Assembly: GCA_963576735.1 (NCBI GenBank)
Contig: OY755171.1
Coordinates: 8,866,001-8,930,000, forward strand
Direction: 5' to 3'
Length of the DNA stretch: 64,000 bases
Source of the DNA: Bedellia somnulentella
Taxonomy: Eukaryota; Arthropoda; Insecta; Lepidoptera; Bedelliidae
The position numbers were made by a program, and so were the translations under genes. Below are positions 21,435-32,632 of this stretch, piece after piece. How positions within the stretch are numbered: position 1 is the first letter of the stretch; every line of letters starts with the position of its first letter. Below the pieces are notes generated by a model, which was not told the DNA's origin, ran no database searches, and worked only from the letters and a program-made list of their open reading frames with translations.

Positions 21435-24272
21435 ATGATTAGACCAAAACCCTCCAACCAACCAAGGCAGTATATTAACATATGTACTTGGAACGTGAGA
21501 TCGTTAGTAGACGAAACAAGAATGATAGAATTCAAACATAGCCTAAGCAAGTTTAATTGGGATATCATTGGATTATCCGAAATAAAAAAGGAAGGAAAAG
21601 AAATTAGAGAAACCGACCAATACATTTTTATATTCCATGGGTTCAAAAGTGGAAGAAATGGAGTTGGTTTTTTCATCAGAAAAGAGCTAAAATCAAACAT
21701 AATAGATATAAAGACTATTTCAGACCGTGTAATGCGACTTGACTTAAAGCTGAATAATAAAGAGATGCATCTAATCCAATGCTATGCCCCAACAGAACAA
21801 TCAACTATCGAAGAACTTGATGCGTTTTACAAAGACCTACAAACAGCATTAGAAAATTCTAATAAAAATACAATAGTTATGGGAGATTTTAACTCAAAAC
21901 TGGGAAAAAGAACAGACGATGACAAAAACGTAATGGGGCCATGGGGCTTCGGAGAAAGGAATGAAAGAGGCAAAATACTATTACAATTCTGTTTCGAAAA
22001 TCAACTCTACGTTGCCAACTCACAGTTCAAAAAGAATAATAAACAAAAATGGACTTGGATATCACCCAATAACAAAGTTAGAAATGAAATTGACTTCATA
22101 TTAGTCAAAAATATAACAGTCGTCTCTGACGTCCAGGTGATTAATTCAACCTTCTCAACAGACCATAGAATTGTCAGAGCCAGCTTGGCATATCAAGAAA
22201 TTAACAAGAAGTCACGGAAAAAATATAGAAACAGCCTAAAGAATTTGAATCCACTAGAGCAAGAGTCACTTTGTAGTATAATTTCCGAGCACATAGAAAT
22301 CACTAACTATGCAGATGTAGAGTTAGCATATCATAAACTCACAACAAATATCAATGAGGCTATTGAAAAACTACCCAAACGAACTGAAGCGACTAAAACA
22401 ATAATAACTCCGTACCTAGAGAAGCTTATAAATGAGAGAAATAGACTGAGAAATAAAGAAAATAAATCAAGTTCCGAAAAAAAGCACCTAAGTGCGCTCT
22501 ACAAACTCATAAGAAAAGAAATGAAACGAGAATGGAAATCAGATCGTTTCAAAATAATCGAAGAAGAACTAGAAAAAAGATCATCTTACAAGAGAGCCCA
22601 AAATAAACTAAATACGAGTAAACCCTGGATAATGACATTAAAAGACAAACATGCTAATATATCAAACAGACAAGACCTAATCAATACGGCTACGAACTTT
22701 TACAAGACTCTATACGAAGCAAAATCCTCAGCACACATTGATGAAATTCCGAAAGCTGTTTCTGAGGACTGTGTCCCGCCATTTATAGACAGTGAAATCA
22801 GACATGCAATACAACACCTTAAATCATCAAAAAGTCCTGGAGATGACGGCATAACTAATGATATCCTGAAAGCAATCAGTGAGCCTCTCACGCCAGTGCT
22901 AACAAAGCTATTTAACAGTGTTTTAGAGCAAAAGAAAATCCCGAAAGATTGGGGTATATCGATAATAACCCTTCTCTACAAAAAAGGAGATCCTATGAGC
23001 CTAGACAACTACAGGCCAATAAGCTTACAACAAACAATTTACAAAGTATTCGCAACTCTACTTTTAAAAAGGATATCTAAAATGCTGGACAGTAACCAAC
23101 CTAGAGAACAAGCTGGATTCCGAAAGAGCTACTCTACCACAGACCATATATTCACCATCACACAACTAATTGAAAAATGCACAGAGTATAATAAAAAGCT
23201 CTATATTGCCTTTATAGATTATTGCAAAGCTTTTGACTCTATAAAGCACGAACCCCTATGGCAGGCTTTGGTAGAGCAAGGCGTAGAGACAGCCTACATT
23301 GATATACTAAAAGAAATCTACAAAAATAGTAAGGGAATCGTTAAACTAGAGAGAAAAGGAGAACCATTCAACATACAGCGAGGAGTAAAACAGGGCGACC
23401 CGATTTCGCCCAACCTGTTCACAGCATTATTAGAACAAATTTTTAGACAACTAAGTTGGGATGAAATCGGTGTGAATATTAATGGAGAAGTCCTTAACAA
23501 TCTTAGATTCGCTGACGATATTGTTCTCATTGCAGAAAGCCACGAGACCCTAGTCCACATGATAGAAACGCTTGACCAACAGAGTAAAAACTGTGGGCTT
23601 CAGATGAACAAGCAAAAAACGTTTGCCATGACAAACTATCAAAAAATCCCTATCAAAATAGCAGAACACACCATAAATTACGTAGAAGAGTACGTTTACT
23701 TGGGACAAAATATTACATTCGCTGATCAAACATCTAGAGAAGTAGAACGAAGAATAAAGAAAGCGTGGGGCAAATACTGGAGTCTCAAGGATGTATTCAA
23801 GTCCAAGCTTCCGACACATCTTAAAAAGAAAGCGATGGACACGATTGTTCTTCCCACCCTACTCTACGGGTGTCAAACTTGGACCCTTACTAAAAATATC
23901 GTTCAAAAACTTAATGTGTTTCAGAGAGCAGCTGAACGGAGCATGCTAAACATCAATCGAAAACACAGGGTACGAAACACATCAGTCAGAAATATGACCA
24001 AGGTGACAGACGCCGTAGAGCTAGCATGCAGACTCAAGTGGAGATGGGCAGGTCACGTCACGAGAACAACTGACAACCGGTGGAGTGAGAGACTCCTTCA
24101 CTGGTATCCCAGAGAAGCGACGAGGCCACGCGGCAGACCACGGCGGCGCTGGGCGGACGACATCGTGCAGTTGGCTGGCGCTACGTGGACCCGCACAGCC
24201 AAGCAGAGAGACAAATGGAAGGGGTTGGAGGAGGCCTACGCCCAAAAATGGGTGTCTCACATAAAAGAATAA
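21435..24272 (+). CDS. LINE ORF2: APE-type endonuclease and reverse transcriptase (RTE-like)
   Basis: 945 residues, no interruption. Endonuclease: ICTWNVRSL (16-24), SEIK with Glu 49, QCYAPT (115-120), GDFNSKLG with Asp 151 and Asn 153, RNEIDFILVK (216-225) and STDHRIVRASL with the catalytic Asp-His (243-244). Reverse transcriptase: SPGDDGITNDIL (468-478), LYKKGDPMSLDNYRPISL, AFIDYCKAFDS (592-602, Asp 595), GVKQGDPISP (650-659) and FADD (692-695). The C-terminus has WRWAGHVTR, then RPRGRPRRRWADD and a final RDKWKGLEEAY block, typical of insect endonuclease-reverse transcriptase proteins. It performs target-primed reverse transcription. The frame upstream of this ATG is open back to the ORF1 TGA. 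Confidence 0.92.
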   Translation: MIRPKPSNQPRQYINICTWNVRSLVDETRMIEFKHSLSKFNWDIIGLSEIKKEGKEIRETDQYIFIFHGFKSGRNGVGFFIRKELKSNIIDIKTISDRVMRLDLKLNNKEMHLIQCYAPTEQSTIEELDAFYKDLQTALENSNKNTIVMGDFNSKLGKRTDDDKNVMGPWGFGERNERGKILLQFCFENQLYVANSQFKKNNKQKWTWISPNNKVRNEIDFILVKNITVVSDVQVINSTFSTDHRIVRASLAYQEINKKSRKKYRNSLKNLNPLEQESLCSIISEHIEITNYADVELAYHKLTTNINEAIEKLPKRTEATKTIITPYLEKLINERNRLRNKENKSSSEKKHLSALYKLIRKEMKREWKSDRFKIIEEELEKRSSYKRAQNKLNTSKPWIMTLKDKHANISNRQDLINTATNFYKTLYEAKSSAHIDEIPKAVSEDCVPPFIDSEIRHAIQHLKSSKSPGDDGITNDILKAISEPLTPVLTKLFNSVLEQKKIPKDWGISIITLLYKKGDPMSLDNYRPISLQQTIYKVFATLLLKRISKMLDSNQPREQAGFRKSYSTTDHIFTITQLIEKCTEYNKKLYIAFIDYCKAFDSIKHEPLWQALVEQGVETAYIDILKEIYKNSKGIVKLERKGEPFNIQRGVKQGDPISPNLFTALLEQIFRQLSWDEIGVNINGEVLNNLRFADDIVLIAESHETLVHMIETLDQQSKNCGLQMNKQKTFAMTNYQKIPIKIAEHTINYVEEYVYLGQNITFADQTSREVERRIKKAWGKYWSLKDVFKSKLPTHLKKKAMDTIVLPTLLYGCQTWTLTKNIVQKLNVFQRAAERSMLNINRKHRVRNTSVRNMTKVTDAVELACRLKWRWAGHVTRTTDNRWSERLLHWYPREATRPRGRPRRRWADDIVQLAGATWTRTAKQRDKWKGLEEAYAQKWVSHIKE

Positions 24273-24624
24273 AATGTATAAATAAGAATAAATTATAACA
24301 CTAAAACTAAATTAAATGCAGTTAAATTTTAAATGATAAATGTTAAATGATAAATATTTTTAAACAAATGATGTAATGCTGTATATATTATATTTGTAAA
24401 TAGTTTTAATTTTAATTTATATTTTTAATTTTAAGATTTTAATTTATATTAATTAGATCTGATGTTAAAAATAAATTGTTATGTAATGAATGTTATATTT
24501 TAAGTGCCTAATTAATAATAATTTGTATTTTTAAGTTGAAATGTAAACATTTAAGTGAGAAATAAATGGCTTTATTATTATTATTATTATTATTAAATCC
24601 CAAAAGTGGCCAGAGCTTCAGAAT

Positions 24625-25009
24625 CAAAATTTATTTAGCCATATTTTAAAGTCAAGGAAGGGTTGGCAGATGTAAAGTACTTCTCAAGATCACGTGATAT
24701 TGCCACCTGGAGTTCAGAGTACCCATTTTATGCATGACCAGTTTGCTCACGCGATAGGCCTATCGCTGTTTAGTACTAATACACTGTCATATGACTGAGT
24801 ACAATTTATCCACTTGGGTTTGCTAACGATGTTTTACCTCCATTTACCTTCATCAACAACCATGAGAAATTGTCTGAAGCTCTTGCTACTCCTTTTTGGG
24901 ATTGATAGCAATGAGTAGACGTATGTATGTTAAAATTACATATTAAGCTAAAATACATGTTAAGATAATTAACGCCTCGTGCCTCTGCTAACCTTTGGCA
25001 ATATATAGC
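24625..25009 (-). repeat. Family B SINE body, diverged, beside family A scraps
   Basis: Minus-strand family B sequence is traceable at about 24659-24865 (CACGTGATATTGCCACCTGG, then CGCGATAGGCCTATCGC and CACTGTCATATGACTGAG), without the tRNA-like head. Bases 24597-24640 are the family A remnant that received the LINE. A plus-strand family A 3' end lies at 24870-24935. Confidence 0.6.
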
Positions 25010-25168
25010 GCAATACACATTGAGCCCGCCGGGCCGACGACATATGTCGGCATATTTATGTCAGCGGTCTAGTTTTCATACATAGTTTGAACATGAGTCT
25101 TTTTATACAGGCTACCGGGTTATGTCACCGGGCTTTATTGTCGTGCCGGCGGGCTCAGTGTGTATTGC
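25010..25168. repeat. 159-bp MITE with 23-bp inverted ends
   Basis: GCAATACACATTGAGCCCGC and the next CGG (25010-25032) match the inverted 25146-25168 at 22 of 23 positions. Inside the left end is GCCGACGACATATGTCGGC, itself palindromic. No coding capacity. No clear target-site duplication, so the superfamily is open (CACT-like inner edge suggests CMC or piggyBac-like). Confidence 0.75.
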
Positions 25169-25194
25169 ACTTATGGCTAACACGATATCATATA

Positions 25195-25630
25195 TTTATA
25201 GTAGAAATGAGGTCCCTCAGAAAAGTTTGTAATGTTAGGTTATGTGATCGTGTGAGGAATGATGTGATTCGTGAAAAGTGTGGTGTGAAAGATGATATTG
25301 TAAGAAAGATAGAAAAAGGAATGTTGAGATGGTTTGGGCACATAGAGAGGATGGATGATAGAAAATTGGTAAAAGGGATCTATAGAGCTAGTGTGGATGG
25401 TAATGTTTCCATTCCGAGGACGACCACGGAGAACACACTTGGACCAAATTGAGAGTGTGCTCAAAAAGGCTGGCGTCCGAAGTATGAAGAATAAAAGAGC
25501 ATGTATAAAAAGATTGATGGATGTAAACGAAGCTAGAGAGGTGTGTCAGGATCGTGCGAAGTGGCGATCAATAGTCTCTGCCTACCCCAATGGGAACTAA
25601 TGGCGTGAGTATATGTATGTATGTATGTAT
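25195..25630 (+). pseudogene. Family C: 3' end of an RTE-like LINE, frameshifted
   Basis: An open stretch from the ATG at 25207 (MRSLRKVCNVRLCDRVRNDV, then MLRWFGHIERMDD) is the C-terminal domain of a LINE reverse transcriptase. Near 25412 the frame shifts, and FRGRPRRTHLDQIESVLKKA continues to SIVSAYPNGN and a stop at 25598-25600. The 3' end is GGCGTGAGTATATGTATG plus a TATG repeat. The endonuclease and RT core are absent (5' truncation). Confidence 0.85.
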
Positions 25631-27414
25631 ATATTTATATATTGTCTCATCTTTCGGAACATTCGAGTTTAGTGAAGAACGTGCCAAAGATTTAAAATTA
25701 GAGTAAGCATTTCTTAACAGCATATTAAAAATTCATCATTACATCATGAACCCATTAAGAATATATCCTTTATTCTTACAAATTTTATTTCGTGCAGTTA
25801 AATTATCAAAAAGAAAAAGAACTTCAATACAAAAATAAACTCTTTTAAGAATACGATGTGCCTTTTTGTATCTTTTTGAATTTTTCAACAAATAACGGTA
25901 TTTCTCATGTACAAGAGTAAAATAAGGCTGAAATTTGCATTGAAAGCTAGTCGAATATTCGTTTCTTTTCTTACCCTTTTTACGAGAATATTTCAGCTAG
26001 CAAGACTGTTAATGAAAATATTCAAGTATTTATGCGAAAGGTATTTTGTGTTGTTCATTTATTAAGCGAAAAACCTGATTTATTAAATATTAAGGGATAA
26101 GTTAATAATAAGAGTCGAAAGAGATATTTACGACTTTATATATTAAAGACTTATAATTTATGAAAGCCATTCTAAGTAAAGAAGACTTAAAAGAATTAAT
26201 GTGAAGTAGATTATATATTAGTTTAGTTAGTATACCATAGTACAAGTCTAACTTAGTTTGGGGCTAACATAATCTGTGCATGTATTTATTTATAATCCTT
26301 TTAATATTTTAATAAGAGATTGTCGAATATTCATTTGGTATTTGGCATTCGGCATATTAGGTATGTTTTTTACTATTTGTGTTCGGCTTAATTATTTTGT
26401 TTTTGTGCCGATCACAGGGCATCCATTGGCTATGCCTAATGGAGGGAAAGTTCTTTCAATATTATATATTGAATAAGGAACATTTTACTGAGAGAAGACT
26501 TTATTTAAATTTAAAAACATTTTATTCTGCAGTATTACCATTTTGAAAAGAATACTGGTTCAATTGGGAATTGAACCCGCAACGTAAGGAAAAAATACAT
26601 CCGCATCTTTATGATACCGGTCGGAACTCTTTAACATACGATTAATTTTAAGCAAGTAACATAGTTTCAGTAATAAAAGGAAAACTATAAGTTTTAACAT
26701 TAAGTTTCGGAGAAGAATTTTGTCCCTCCCACCCATTTTTTTCCATTTGTTATGGAAAGCAAATAGAAAAACATGGCGTTTATAACATCTAACCCCAATT
26801 TTACATACTATGTTGTATAAGTCAAAGAAATTTTATCAAGCTTGAGCAGAATTTTTTTAATGAAACCTTTAAATAAACATTTATTCTGGCTCATATTTAA
26901 TAAGCATTTACTTAGTTGACACACGAATGAAATATCAAATCGTATTTCTGTTTTATTAAAATAGCAGAAAAAAACATCATAATCGGCCAAGCAGTCGCTA
27001 AAATATGCAATCAGTGAAATTTTGCAATTTAACTCGATCAATGGGAGCTTCGCTCGCTCCGCACAATAATAATTAGGCATACTGAATAAAAAATAAATAT
27101 ACGGTCTTAAAAATTTAATAAAATAAATAACTAATAGGTTCAGAATTCAAGTTAAATTTTAGTACCTTCTGGTGGCTCTAGATGGCGTTATTTATACGGC
27201 ATAGTTTAAACTAAGATTAAAAAAAACTTTATATATAATTATATAGTTTATAAGTATAAGTCACTTATATTTTATAAATAATGATATATCGAATAGAATC
27301 GAATTGAAAATAGAATTCAAACATTTTACAAGAGTTATATTATAATATACATATATATACTCTTAGATTTTAATGGAATTGTTTAAGTGTTGGTTGTGAT
27401 TTTTTAACTGCATA
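25631..27414. other. AT-rich DNA with a tRNA-like relic
   Basis: No gene is recognised. On the minus strand near 26557-26582, GCGGGTTCAATTCCC is a good pol III B-box match but no tRNA cloverleaf could be folded around it. It is probably a SINE or tRNA relic. Confidence 0.35.
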
Positions 27415-27510
27415 ATCCAACACCCCATACCCTTAGTCGCCTCTTACGACCCCCGTGGGTAGAAAGGTGTAGTAATATTCTAAGCCGGCACTACACGGCC
27501 TTGACTTAGT
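27415..27510 (-). repeat. Family A fragment
   Basis: ATACCCTTAGTCGCCTCTTA, then CCCGTGGGTAGAAAGGTGTA and TTCTAAGCCGGCACTACACG: the 5' third of family A, reverse orientation. Confidence 0.75.
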
Positions 27511-28447
27511 CCAAGAGTTATAAAGGTTTTCAAGTACTTACTCAGTCATTTAAGTGACTAATAATTTGATAAAAAAGAAATGTTACGCTATTATGATCTG
27601 ACACTTTTCTGCAACAACATACGGCAAAATTCCGATCGATCTTAACTCGAAACCGATTAATAATCTGAGGTATGAATTGAAAATTTAAATTAAACCTTTC
27701 TCAGTTATTCAAACTGCAATTTGTCCGCTTCCGCACAGTTTCCAATTACTACAGCTATAGAAGAATGGGAAACATCTAAGTAATCCAGCTGTAATAAAAC
27801 CGCCAGCAAATCGAAAAGAAAACACTCGGAAACGAGTTAATATTTCAAATTGCCTCGCAAAGTAGCGATATAAAATGAAAAACAGACAATTCCGCTCCAA
27901 GACGGAAGCTAGCCAAGTTGGACTAAGTCAAGAGCGTCCATTTGAATAATTAACTCTCTCTTTGTTAGTCGGCTAACGAAGGAATCGGTCGAGACTCGAG
28001 ACGTGTCGGGAATGGACGGGCGAAGTCGGCTGAGCGTGCCAGTCTTTGTGCTACGGTTCGACATTCAAATCAGCTTTACTCAAAGGTGACATGGATATTC
28101 GGAATATTAATTGAGTTAGATCAGTTTGGTAGGTTGTAATTAAGGTATATTGTGGAAGATACTTTTATGTTCTTGTTGTCGGATTTACGCTTTTTACCCG
28201 CTTAACAATAAAACTTTATTTATTTTATAGTAAAATTAGTTAAATTGAGATTTTAAAACAAAATATATGAATATATTGATGGTAGGACTATGGCAGCATA
28301 TATTTTCATAAGAGCTTATTTTGATATTATAATTATATCAATTATTATTGTATTTCTTAAAGAGATAATTTTGGATTGATTGCATGCAATAAACATGAGT
28401 TATATTAACTTAACTTCTCTATAATATTATATAACTTAACACTATCA
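27511..28447. other. Unassigned DNA with a GC-richer block
   Basis: Bases 27960-28075 (TCGGTCGAGACTCGAGACG and following) are GC-richer than the surroundings. A CAGT-type initiator-like sequence is present but there is no supported transcript, so I make no promoter call. The rest is AT-rich and featureless. Confidence 0.3.
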
Positions 28448-28823
28448 CGACATGATAGTCCAGTGGGTAAGAACACCCGCCCGAAAAACAGAAGGGCGTG
28501 AGTTCCAATCCTGGGACGGGCCTACACCAATTTGACTTTTCTAAAGTCATATGTGTGGTTAAATTATCATGGTTGCTAACGGTGAGGGAAAACATCGTGA
28601 GGAAACCCACATGGCTGAGTTGTACTTAGTCATGTGACAGTGTATTCGTACAAAACGGCGATAGGCCTGCCCCCTATCACGTGAGTACACTGTCTAAGCA
28701 AAACGTGGGTACCTTCTCTGGAAACTAGATGGCGCTTGCCATGTGAGTTCAGGAGTATTGGTACCTCTGCCAACCCCTTCGGGGATAAAACGGCGTGAAC
28801 GTTTATGTTATGTTATGTTTATG
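28448..28823 (+). mobile_element. Full-length family B tRNA-derived SINE with 11-bp duplication
   Basis: TAACACTATCA flanks the element exactly (28437-28447 and 28824-28834). The head carries pol III boxes: A box TAGTCCAGTGG (28456-28466) and B box GTTCCAATCC (28503-28512). The body includes TATCATGGTTGCTAACGG, GACAGTGTATTCGTAC and GGCGATAGGCCTGCC. The 3' end is CTCTGCCAACCCCTTCGGGG, then CGGCGTGAACGTTTATG and a TTATG repeat. It is an RNA polymerase III-type retroposon that codes for no protein and must borrow a LINE reverse transcriptase. Confidence 0.9.
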
Positions 28824-28834
28824 TAACACTATCA

Positions 28835-29299
28835 ATAATAAAACTGAACTAATTTCATTTAAAATTACCGTGTCCTTAATATAATCAATAGGTCCTACAA
28901 ACAAAGACTCATATTTACTTTCAATAACAACGGCAAGGGGAGCATTATGACTGAAAAATTCATAGCGCTAACTATAGGTTTGTTTACATTTGAATACAGG
29001 TTATTATGAAAATTCTCAATTTTCGAAGGCTGTCTACTGCATATCTACTGTATAATTTATATTCCTTTAATCATCAGGCGTCGTCTACAGTTGGCGTTGA
29101 CGGCTAAGTCGCTACTTTTTAGAAATCCTCCGTCAAATTAGAGACCCTTGCTTGTTTTTAATTTAAAGAGTGTTGATAATATATATGGGGGTTTTGTAAA
29201 TATTATGTTGTTGACGATCGTTAAAAGATTAGAATGGCTAACTGTTTTACTGTTCGATGAAAGTTATCATAGCTGACTGAATTAGATTTTTTATCCTAT
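28835..29299. other. Unassigned non-coding DNA
   Basis: AT-rich sequence, nothing recognised. Confidence 0.35.
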
Positions 29300-29557
29300 T
29301 TATATTATAAATGTGAAAATTTAGATGGTTGTGTGTTTGTGTTTGAGGTAAAAAGGCTTCTCAATTACAGAATTTATATGAATGAAATTAAGCAGACTGC
29401 TAGATAATGACCCAAATTATAACAAAGAATACTTTTTATCCCGAAAAAATTTGATCAATGAAATATTCACGCCTGATTGAACTCAGAGTACCGGAAAAAA
29501 ACGCCTAAAGTTTGGCATAAGCCAATTTACAATACAAAGTCTGTCGGGTCAGCTAGT
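29300..29557 (+). repeat. Interspersed repeat ending CTAGT, Helitron-like appearance
   Basis: Plus-strand relative of the 7461-7690 repeat: TATTATAAATGTGAAAATTT at the start, AAAAGGCTTCTCAA, CACGCCTGATTGAACTC, and the end GTCTGTCGGGTCAGCTAGT. It has no inverted ends. Helitron origin is an inference. Confidence 0.5.
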
Positions 29558-31069
29558 ATTGGGTATAAACCTTTTTTATAATTATTTACTCGCACTGCAC
29601 TCGCATGAGTGTCCTGTTACGCCGGCTTAGAATGCCACTAACCTTTGTTCTCTAGATTTATGAATAAAAAATACGTAGAAGATACAGAACCACGAAATTA
29701 ATTAATACCCAAGTCCCTTACAGCATTTCCGCACTTTATTAGTCACCAGGGTTTAAAGCGTCTTAGAAACGAGTAAACGACAACGTCATTAAAATTACCA
29801 ATTTGATTTAGATTAATGTTATTGTTTTCTCTTGTGTATTTTTAGAGAGGAAATCACCAAGAGATAAACAAGTACATTTCAGTATTAAAATCCGCGTCTT
29901 TCAAATATTTGATACTTTCAAAATTTTAATTACAAGTTAAATTATCATAATCAAATAAGTCATCTAGAGTTTGAAGTGAGGAGAATAAAAGAGTATGTTT
30001 GAAAATAACATAATGTTTGAGAAGAAGAGTGATTTTTCGGGATCGTAAAAAGTGGCGATGGAATATCTCAACCTTTCTCAACATTAATAAAGGGACCTTC
30101 AACCAATCTGGACTATTTGTAAATTGATCAATGCATAATCTTTTTACACATACGCATACACTCTGAACCACGAAAAACGAAACGAAGATCACCATCACTT
30201 TAACCACCAGTTTTCTGACTATTCTAGAGCCTCATATAATACTTCCAATAATTAATTAGCAGAGACAGATTTCAAATTTAATTATATCAAGGCTAATTTT
30301 CACGGACAATTATGTCATGAGAAAAGATGTCCAGGGATCTGAAATAGTATCTGACCTAAAAATCACTAAATGGTTAGTCAGAGCTTCCGAGTAAATAATT
30401 CCTCACTCACATTTAGGAATATAAAAAGAAAGATAAGATAGTAAAATTAAGGATGGTTAATGATCCATCTCTCACTTTGCCCAGCAATAAAACAAAATAC
30501 CCAAGTCACCTGAAAAAAAATGAGTAACTGCTATTTTAAGATAACATAACATAGCTTAATCACTTACGTGCCTGGTTATTATAATAGGCCATCTACACAT
30601 ATACTGTAGTTCACAGCGGAATGCGGTCGAACCAAGCCTATTTTTTACGGGTGACTAAAATATCTGATAAAATTAAAGTGTTATCTGCTGTTATTTGCCT
30701 TAAATTTCGAAATAAAGTTTTCTATCCACTCGCTATATAGAGAAACAAATTTGTTAGACTAGTGCATATAAATGATCGTGGCACGTACGTATTGTTGTTT
30801 ATGTGTGAGTGCGAAGCAATAAATCAAAGAGAATTGAGATATATAGCTTTGTCACACAGCTAAGTTCAGAGACTTTATTTGCTATCTGTTTGGACTGGGA
30901 TATTTTATCGTCCGTTTTGAAGTGTCCATTTAGTTTAAAGTTCTTGGCGAATACAATTGAAAAGGTGTAGTGGACAAAGGAAAGGATATAAACTTATAAA
31001 ATATATCTCACAATTTTTTTTATAAATGTATATGTGTATATATATGTGTGTACATACAGACATATTGGA
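29558..31069. other. Unassigned DNA with degenerate family A pieces
   Basis: A fragment at 29610-29640 (CGCCGGCTTAGAATGCCACT) and a heavily diverged minus-strand copy at about 30370-30545 belong to family A. Nothing else is recognised. Confidence 0.4.
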
Positions 31070-31245
31070 TACTCACGCCGTTAGTTCCCATTGGTGTAGG
31101 TAGAGGCTATCGATTGCCACTTGGTACGATTCTGGCGAACCTCTCTAGCTTAGTACACATCCGTCAATCTTTTAGTACATGATCTTTTATTCTTCATACT
31201 TCGGTCACCTGCCTTTCATTCTCTATATGGTTCAAATAAGGTTAT
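31070..31245 (-). pseudogene. Family C LINE 3' fragment
   Basis: The reverse strand reads as the end of the LINE reverse transcriptase (MKNKR-like, then a decayed DRTKWQSIVSAYTNGN-like end). CACGCCGTTAGTTCCCATTG marks the shared 3' tail. 5' truncated and decayed. Confidence 0.75.
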
Positions 31246-31867
31246 TTATTGTATTTTAATACACACATATTGTCATTTACTTTCATAACAAATTGATTTG
31301 ATAATGCTGTACTTCGGGCTTCGGAGGGCACGTTAGGCCGTCGGTCCTAGCTATTATCTCGGTAGTTGTCGTTAGTCTTTCGTAGATTGTGTGAGTCCGC
31401 ACTTTGCCAGCGTGGAAGACTAAGGCCAAATCACCCTGTATAGGGTAAGCTCAGGTCGCTAGGTCTCCAAGTACTACTTAGCCATGTGGGTTTTTCTCAC
31501 GAAGTTTTCCCTCACCATTAACAAATCAAATTTTTAGCGTCCATTAATATTTGAAATAATTGTACCGCCACGATTCCACGAATACAAAGCCTCATTCCGG
31601 TCCATTGTACCGAGTTAGCAAACATCGAATGTGCTATATTGTATCAATAGATTTTTCAGCAGTACCAAGAGCAACGGCCAGTATCCAATAAACATGTTAA
31701 GGCGCATTCGTTTCAATCTGTATTCTGTATCGTGAGCCCTGGGGCGATTTACATGCATATGACGAGGAGAAAAAAATTAGGTTACTGCATGCTGTAATGT
31801 AAGCTTGTTTTAATTTTTATAATCTTTAACGAATTTTATGTGATGATAATGGATTTACTACATTATA
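31246..31867. other. Decayed retroposon pieces and unassigned DNA
   Basis: Bases 31325-31455 (GGGCACGTTAGGCCGTCGGT and following) resemble a common insect LINE/SINE 3' region. Bases 31460-31530 contain a family B fragment (TTAGCCATGTGGGTTTTTCT, then GTTTTCCCTCACC), minus strand. No gene. Confidence 0.4.
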
Positions 31868-32030
31868 AGAAGTTGAAAGGGGAGAAGATGGTAGGAATAA
31901 AGTATCGTTGGTGATGGGTCTTCAACTGCATCGCCCAAAAACCACTTAAAAAAGCCCCTTACCCACCGTTTATGACACCCGTGGGTAGAAAGTGGTAGTA
32001 ACATAATGATAGTAACGGCCGGCCGGCTAC
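31868..32030 (-). repeat. Family A copy in an inverted cluster
   Basis: AAGATGGTAGGAATAAAG, GGTGATGGGTCTTCAACTGC, GACACCCGTGGGTAGAAAG: reverse-oriented family A lacking its 3' tail. Confidence 0.75.
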
Positions 32031-32044
32031 ACGGGAAATTCTAC

Positions 32045-32275
32045 TATCAGCTAAGCTATCTATCAAAGCCTATCAACTCACCCATGGGTGTCGTAAGAGA
32101 CGAATAAGGGTATGGGACTTTTTATAAAGTGCTTTTTGGGCGAGACCCATCACCAAAAAATACTTTATTTCTACTATCTTATCCCTTGTCAACTTCCAAA
32201 TGTGGTTAAGGAGTATTTAACTCTGAAGCTCTGGCTACCTCTTTTTTGGAATTATGGCAATGAGTGTGTATGTAT
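32045..32275 (+). repeat. Family A copy, plus orientation
   Basis: CACCCATGGGTGTCGTAAGA through TGTGGTTAAGGAGT to GGAATTATGGCAATGAGTG and a TATG tail. Confidence 0.75.
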
Positions 32276-32344
32276 ATTATAAGAACGAATTAACTATGTG
32301 CAAACTGTTCGACCCATAAAAGGCCGTAGCATTCTATTTTTTTA

Positions 32345-32632
32345 CATACATACATATACTTTCATATACTCACGGCTATAAATCCCTAGATGGGGTAGCC
32401 AGAGCTAAGGAATCAGGAATTCCTCAGCCACTTTTGGAAAGTTAAGTGGGGAAAAGATGGTAAAATAAAGGTTGTTGGTGATGGGTCTTCAACCGCATCG
32501 CCCGAAAATCCCTTGAAAGCCCCAATACCGCAACGCAAGTCGCCTCTTACGTACACCCGCTGGAAGAATTGGGGTAGTGCTATTCTAAGCCGACACTACA
32601 CAGCACATTCTAAGCCGACACTACACAGCACT
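32345..32632 (-). repeat. Family A copy with duplicated 5' end
   Basis: Nearly intact reverse copy starting at the TATATACTCACGGCTATAAA-type 3' end. Its 5' end is repeated in tandem: ATTCTAAGCCGACACTACAC plus AGCA occurs at 32581-32605 and again at 32606-32630. Confidence 0.85.

Larger units (their letters stand above)
20024..24594 (+). mobile_element. Full-length RTE-type LINE with 8-bp target-site duplication
   Basis: AAATCCCA occurs at 20016-20023 and again at 24595-24602 and brackets the element. Joining the flanks restores a family A sequence (ATAAATCCCAAAAGTGGCC), so the boundaries are secure. Order: ~550-bp 5' UTR, ORF1 (coiled coil/RNA-binding), ORF2 (endonuclease and RT), ~300-bp AT-rich 3' UTR and a TTATTATTA tail. 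Both ORFs are open. This is the best candidate for a recently active retrotransposon in the window. Confidence 0.9.

Noticed and set aside
27960..28075. GC-richer block as a promoter
   Set aside because: No transcript, TATA box or first exon could be tied to it. Base composition alone is not enough.
28448..28520. Possible tRNA gene (A and B boxes)
   Set aside because: The boxes are good but no complete cloverleaf or 3' acceptor end follows. The unit continues as a 376-bp SINE with target duplications.
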